From Streptomyces lacrimifluminis (GTDB lineage: Bacteria; Actinomycetota; Actinomycetes; Streptomycetales; Streptomycetaceae), in assembly GCF_014646095.1 (NCBI RefSeq), contig NZ_BMMU01000019.1, positions 117,544-181,543 of the forward strand: a stretch of 64,000 nt of DNA, given 5' to 3'. Shown in pieces: positions 59,954-64,000 of this stretch. The first letter of the stretch is position 1; every line of letters begins with the position of its first letter. A program made the translations under genes and the position numbers. Under the pieces are notes generated by a model. It was not told the origin of the DNA and searched no databases. It saw nothing but the letters and a program-made list of their open reading frames with translations.

Positions 59954-60713
59954 CCTTGTTGGTGAGAGTGCCGATGCCTTCGATGGTGACGGCGACCTCG
60001 TCGCCGACGGTGAGCGGTCCGACGCCTGCCGGGGTGCCCGTGAGGATCACGTCGCCGGGGAGCAGCGTCATGGCCTCGGTGATGTTGACGATCAGGTCCT
60101 CGATGGAGTGGATCATCTCGCTGGTGCGGCCCAGTTGGCGCTGTTGGCCGTTGACCGTGAGCTGGATCGTCAGGTCGGACGGGTCGAGGTCCGTCTCCAC
60201 CCAGGGGCCGAGGGGGCAGCTGGTGTCGAAGCCCTTCGCCCGGGCCCACTGCTTCTCGCGCTTCTGGACGTCCCGCGCGGTGATGTCGTTGGCGCAGGTG
60301 TAGCCGAGGATGACGTCCTTGACGCGCTCGCGCGGGACCTCGCGGCACATCCGGCCGATGACCACGGCGAGTTCGGCCTCGTGGTGCAGTTCCTCGGTGA
60401 AGGAGGGGTACTGGATGTCGTCGCCGGAGCCGATCACCGAGGTGGACGGCTTGAAGAAGGCGAACGGGGCGTCGGGCACCTCGTTGCCCAGTTCCCGCGC
60501 GTGGTCCGCGTAGTTGCGGCCGTAGGCGACGACCTTGTTGGGAAGCACCGGCGGCAGCAGCCGGACCTTGTCGAGGGGGACCTTCGTGCCGGAGAGCTCG
60601 AAGTCGGCGAACGGGATGCCCTTGATGATGTCCAGGACTAGTTCGTCCGGCTTGTCGCCCTCGACCGCGCCGAAGGCGACGTTCCCGTCGATGGAGAATC
60701 TGGCGATGCGCAC
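59937..60713 (-). CDS. fumarylacetoacetate hydrolase-family protein
   Basis: 258 residues. FAH-fold signature: PNKVVAYGRNYADHARELG, FTEELHHEAELAVVIGRMCR (metal-binding Glu), YTCANDITARDVQKREKQWA and TGTPAGVGPLTVGDEV. The family cleaves or isomerises 2-oxo acids; members beside gltX in actinobacteria are of unproven substrate. It opens the transcript that continues into gltX. Confidence 0.93.
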   Translation of the reverse strand: MRIARFSIDGNVAFGAVEGDKPDELVLDIIKGIPFADFELSGTKVPLDKVRLLPPVLPNKVVAYGRNYADHARELGNEVPDAPFAFFKPSTSVIGSGDDIQYPSFTEELHHEAELAVVIGRMCREVPRERVKDVILGYTCANDITARDVQKREKQWARAKGFDTSCPLGPWVETDLDPSDLTIQLTVNGQQRQLGRTSEMIHSIEDLIVNITEAMTLLPGDVILTGTPAGVGPLTVGDEVAVTIEGIGTLTNKVVKRG

Positions 60714-60888
60714 GGGATTCCTGCGCCCCTCTGCTGGTCCGGCTGGAGTCTGACGGTCCAGGCTAACGCGCCACGGGCGGGCGCCTCGCGCAATGAGCGA
60801 GGGCGCCCATGTCCTTCGTGGACCTCCGCACGGCGGAGACCGGGTACGAGGGGCACAGGCGCCCTTGACAGACAGACATTCTCGGCGT

Positions 60889-60909
60889 CCGCCCTGAGTA
60901 ACCGGGCGG
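60889..60909 (-). terminator. small hairpin after the repeat peptide gene
   Basis: CCGCCC/GGGCGG stem with a 9-base loop, 12 bases beyond the small gene on the minus strand. Weak, but well placed. Confidence 0.45.
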
Positions 60910-60921
60910 CGCTCGTGCGTA

Positions 60922-61110
60922 CTACTCCCCGACGGAGGCCGCGACCGGGGCGTCCATGAGAATGGTGCGGCGGGGGTTGGCGGTCTGGGTGGGGAGGTCC
61001 ACGGAGTGCTCCGGCTGCTCGACGGGCGTCAGCTCGTCGGCGTCCGTCAGGTGCGCCAGCGTCGTGCGGCGCGGGTTTGCGATGTTGTGGAACATCGTCG
61101 TCGTCTTCAC
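60922..61110 (-). CDS. small peptide with duplicated ANPRRT motif
   Basis: 62 residues from GTG 61110, with GAGGAC eight bases upstream (longer and shorter starts at 61194 and 61095 exist). The motif IANPRRTTLAH (10-20) recurs as TANPRRTILMD (43-53), with an acidic/proline middle (DADELTPVEQPEHSVDLP). There is no signal peptide, membrane segment or cysteine. Unassigned; the repeat suggests a binding module used twice or a modified-peptide precursor. Divergent from cvnA across about 600 bp. Confidence 0.6.
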   Translation of the reverse strand: MKTTTMFHNIANPRRTTLAHLTDADELTPVEQPEHSVDLPTQTANPRRTILMDAPVAASVGE

Positions 61111-61718
61111 TGTTGTCGTCCTCGACCCTGTCGTGTCCGGGCGCCCGGACGGGCGAGGAGCCGCTGTCCGCGCACGGGTTGTCGGATTTGCCATCCCTGT
61201 AAAGCGTCAGGCTAAACATGCGACTCCCTGGGGAAGTCATCGCGACCGCCCGAACAGCGTGTGAGTTTCCTCACGAATCCATGGGCAAACCGGTCAATTC
61301 CGGCCCTCAACCCTCCTCCACGAAACGGACATTGCGCCACTGAAGCTCTCATTCCGCTCCTGATCATGGCGACCTGGACACCGTGACTATCCATGCGACT
61401 CGTGGCATTTGGTCCGGTATGAGGGGAATCGCTTTCTACGCCTCGTGACACAGCGCTCACGAGGTGTCATCGTCGTCACACCGTGACCCATTGGCCTTGT
61501 TGGAGATCCTGCACTGTGCTGGAATTCCACGGACCGCCGCGGGATTCGAGCCGGCGCACAGGGGGCGCGATCACAGCGCCGAGCGGCGGCACGTTAGGGG
61601 GAACCGCGCCGGGTTACTCACGACCATCATGGGGGGCGTATTTCAGGGCGCCCCCTAGACGCCGACACCGTCCGTCCGTTCACGCGGAAGGGCGCCTGGT
61701 CCAGAGGTTGCGACGCTA
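61111..61718 (+). other. long intergenic region before cvnA
   Basis: About 600 bp without a gene that I trust. It holds the perfect repeat CCTCGTGA-n8-TCACGAGG at 61441-61464 and several short palindromes (GGGCGCCC at 61646-61653). It should contain promoters of cvnA and of the small peptide gene. Confidence 0.5.
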
Positions 61719-64000
61719 GTGCAGGGACGTTTCAAGAGGGATGGCAGCGCTTCGGCGGAGCCGGAGCCACACAACGGAGCCGGTAACGGTTCCTCCCCCC
61801 AGCACGCCCAGAACCCGGGCCAGGCAGCTCTGACCGGCGACAACGGCGAGCGGTCGACGCGCCTCGGCAGTGGTGCGCCCGGCGGCAAGGCCTCGGCCAC
61901 CGGTGGGCCCGCGCCCGCCACGCCGCCCGTGAAGCCCCCCAAGGGTTCGACCGGCCCCGGTGCGCGCATCGCCCTGCGCAACTGGCGTATCTCGACCCGT
62001 CTGGTCTCGCTGCTCGCACTCCCCGTGGTCGCGGCGACCTCGCTCGGCGCGCTGCGCATCAGCGACAACATGGACGACATCCAGCAGCTCGACAACATGC
62101 GGCTGCTGACCGACATCACCAAGCAGGCGACCGAGCTGTCGGCCGCGCTCCAGGAGGAGCGCGACCAGTCGGCCGGTCCGCTCGCGCACGGCGCGCCCGC
62201 CAGTGACTACAGCGTCAAGGGCGTACGCGACAAGACCGACCGGGCCCTCGCCAACTTCATCGACGGCTCCGAGGAGATCGACACCGCCAGCAAGAGCGGC
62301 ACCCTGGAGGGTGTTCGCGACAGCCTGGTCGGCCTCGTCTCCGAGCTCGCCAAGCTCAGCGAGATCCGCAGCAACGCCTACGAGGACCCGAACAACTCGA
62401 CGCAGACGGTCGAGTCCTACCACCGGCTCGTCACCCAGTTGCTCGACCTCTCCCAGGACATGGCCGAGGCGACCAGCAACCCCGAGATGATCACGCGTAC
62501 GCGCTCGCTGGCCGCCTTCTCCTCGGCCAAGGAATACGCGTCGATCCAGCGCGCTGTCATCGCGGCGGCGCTGCCCGAGAACAACAAGACGCAGGGCAGG
62601 CTGTCGGAGAACGACCGGCTCTACGCCGAGTCGGCGCTGAACAGCCAGGACTCCGAGCTCGACAGCTTCAAGAGCATCTACGGCGGCGGTTCCGAGGACC
62701 TCCTCAAGCCGATCGACGACGGCAGCCCGACGATCACGGCGGCCGATCTCTACGCCAAGCGCATCCTGCAGAGCAGGGACGGCATCCAGGGGCTGCAGAA
62801 GCGCTCCTACAAGGACTGGGTCGACGACGACTCGGCGAAGATCGCGCAGATGAAGACCATCGAGATCACGCTGCTCAGCGAGATGGAGCAGAAGGCTCGT
62901 GAGCTGCGCAACGAGGCCGAACAGGAAGCGATCTTCTCCGGTGCGCTGATCCTGCTCGTGCTCGGTGTCTCGCTGGTCGGCGCCTTCGTCGTCGCCCGGT
63001 CCATGATCCGCTCGCTGCGGCGGCTCCAGGACACCGCGACCAAGGTCGCCCAGGACCGGCTGCCCGAGCTGGTCAAGCAGCTGTCCGAGTCCGACCCGCA
63101 GGACGTCGACACGTCCGTCGAGTCGGTCGGTGTGCACTCCCGGGACGAGATCGGCCAGGTGGCCGCGGCCTTCGACGACGTGCACCGCGAGGCGGTCCGA
63201 CTGGCCGCCGAGCAGGCCCTCCTCCGAGGCAACGTCAACGCGATGTTCACCAACCTCTCGCGCCGCTCCCAGGGCCTCATCCAGCGTCAGCTGTCGCTCA
63301 TCTCCGAACTGGAGTCCCGCGAGGCCGACCCGGACCAGCTGTCCTCCCTCTTCAAGCTCGACCACCTCGCGACCCGTATGCGCCGGAACGGCGAGAACCT
63401 CCTCGTCCTCGCCGGTGAGGAGCCCGGCCGCCGCTGGACCCGTCCGGTCCCGCTGGTGGACGTGCTGCGCGCCGCCGCCTCCGAGGTGGAGCAGTACGAG
63501 CGCATCGAGCTCTCCTCGGTCCCGACCACCGAGGTCGCCGGCCGGGTCGTCAACGACCTCGTGCACCTGCTCGCCGAGCTGCTGGAGAACGCCACGTCGT
63601 TCTCCTCCCCCCAGACCAAGGTCAAGGTCACCGGTCACGCGCTGCCCGACGGCCGCGTCCTGATCGAGATCCACGACACCGGCATCGGCCTCTCGCCCGA
63701 GGACCTCGCGGCGATCAACGAGCGGCTCGCCGCGCCGCCCACCGTGGACGTGTCGGTCTCCCGCCGCATGGGCCTGTTCGTGGTCGGCCGCCTCTCGCAG
63801 CGCCACGGCATCCGGATCCAGCTGCGTCCGTCCGACTCCGGTGGTACGACCGCGCTGGTCATGCTCCCCGTCGATGTCGCCCAGGGCGGCAAGAAGCCCG
63901 CTCCGGGCAAGGCCGGCCAGGGCGGTGCCCCCGTGGGCGGCCCCGGCGCGGCGCAGGCCGCCGCCGGTGTGGCCGCGGCTCGCCGGGGCGGTGGCCAGGG
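61719..64000 (+). CDS. cvnA: conservon sensor kinase CvnA-type, 3' end beyond window
   Basis: At least 760 residues from GTG 61719. A disordered Gly/Pro/Ser tail (1-80) is followed by membrane helix 1 (about 95-112), an extracytoplasmic nitrate-sensor-like helical domain (113-400), membrane helix 2 (404-428: LILLVLGVSLVGAFVVARSM), HAMP (to about 485), a degenerate dimerisation region (NVNAMFTNLSRRSQGLIQRQ) and a HATPase domain (VNDLVHLLAELLENATS, IHDTGIGLSPEDL, RRMGLFVVGRL), then a Gly-rich tail cut by the edge. No classical phospho-histidine box; CvnA proteins work with CvnB-D as a G-protein-linked unit. Confidence 0.93.
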   Translation, partial: MQGRFKRDGSASAEPEPHNGAGNGSSPQHAQNPGQAALTGDNGERSTRLGSGAPGGKASATGGPAPATPPVKPPKGSTGPGARIALRNWRISTRLVSLLALPVVAATSLGALRISDNMDDIQQLDNMRLLTDITKQATELSAALQEERDQSAGPLAHGAPASDYSVKGVRDKTDRALANFIDGSEEIDTASKSGTLEGVRDSLVGLVSELAKLSEIRSNAYEDPNNSTQTVESYHRLVTQLLDLSQDMAEATSNPEMITRTRSLAAFSSAKEYASIQRAVIAAALPENNKTQGRLSENDRLYAESALNSQDSELDSFKSIYGGGSEDLLKPIDDGSPTITAADLYAKRILQSRDGIQGLQKRSYKDWVDDDSAKIAQMKTIEITLLSEMEQKARELRNEAEQEAIFSGALILLVLGVSLVGAFVVARSMIRSLRRLQDTATKVAQDRLPELVKQLSESDPQDVDTSVESVGVHSRDEIGQVAAAFDDVHREAVRLAAEQALLRGNVNAMFTNLSRRSQGLIQRQLSLISELESREADPDQLSSLFKLDHLATRMRRNGENLLVLAGEEPGRRWTRPVPLVDVLRAAASEVEQYERIELSSVPTTEVAGRVVNDLVHLLAELLENATSFSSPQTKVKVTGHALPDGRVLIEIHDTGIGLSPEDLAAINERLAAPPTVDVSVSRRMGLFVVGRLSQRHGIRIQLRPSDSGGTTALVMLPVDVAQGGKKPAPGKAGQGGAPVGGPGAAQAAAGVAAARRGGGQ

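Noticed and set aside
61716..63806. 696-codon minus-strand frame opposite cvnA
   Set aside because: It is rich in Asp/Val/Gly/Leu from the complement of high-GC codons; the plus strand has clear HAMP and HATPase motifs.

Overview
The window is a high-GC chromosomal segment from a Streptomyces-type actinomycete. The evidence is strong GC bias at third codon positions, many GTG starts, C+ (zinc-ribbon) forms of ribosomal proteins L32 and L28, a run of adjacent type I signal peptidases, the differentiation regulator NsdA, a lysine-tailed HupS-type HU protein and a conservon-type CvnA sensor kinase. From memory, the gene order matches the core region around SCO5544-SCO5598 of S. coelicolor, read in reverse. 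Most of it is housekeeping, with a few accessory insertions.

Layout. 1-5.5 kb: rpsP-khpA-rimM-trmD-rplS and at least three signal peptidase genes (the last cut by the window edge), all on the minus strand. 5.5-9 kb: a SprT-like metalloprotein gene, a frameshifted archaeal-type prolyl-tRNA synthetase gene and a methyltransferase. 9-15.2 kb: ffh, glnD, glnK and amtB, with a well-formed GlnR operator ahead of amtB. 15.2-26 kb: nsdA, a primase-polymerase-like protein, ftsY, a luciferase-like monooxygenase, the glucose permease glcP and smc. 26-36 kb: a small coiled-coil protein, acyP, a CAP-domain protein, an HxlR regulator, mutM, rnc, rpmF, a YceD/DUF177 gene, a DivIVA-like protein, coaD, rsmD and recG. 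36.3-41.2 kb: a two-gene Hsp90-like/TPR operon behind an exact sigma-R-type promoter; this is the most unusual system here. 41.2-54 kb: a DAK/FakA-like protein, rpmB, thiD-thiL, a stand-alone RAM-domain regulator, a lipoprotein, ddlA, gpsA, plsC, cofC, a cold-shock-like protein, hupS and leuCD. 54-58.4 kb: ndgR, a DUF4188-like/MerR divergent pair, a five-gene tRNA-Glu/tRNA-Gln array, a HAD phosphatase and a small secreted protein. 58.4-64 kb: gltX, a FAH-family hydrolase, a tiny repeat-containing peptide gene and the first 2.3 kb of cvnA.

How the genes work together. The first block makes and modifies the ribosome. Ffh, FtsY and the signal peptidases form the export route. GlnD, GlnK and AmtB form the nitrogen-sensing unit. 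NdgR probably regulates the divergent leuCD. GltX lies close to both tRNA-Glu and tRNA-Gln genes; in organisms that make Gln-tRNA by transamidation, both are its substrates. A short dispersed repeat occurs four times in intergenic DNA, and many gene ends carry strong GC hairpins. No CRISPR array, insertion sequence, integrase, rRNA gene or phage module was seen. Start codons were chosen by hand from reading frame, ribosome-binding site and family length. Statements about family function are established knowledge; gene symbols rest on sequence recognition without a database search.
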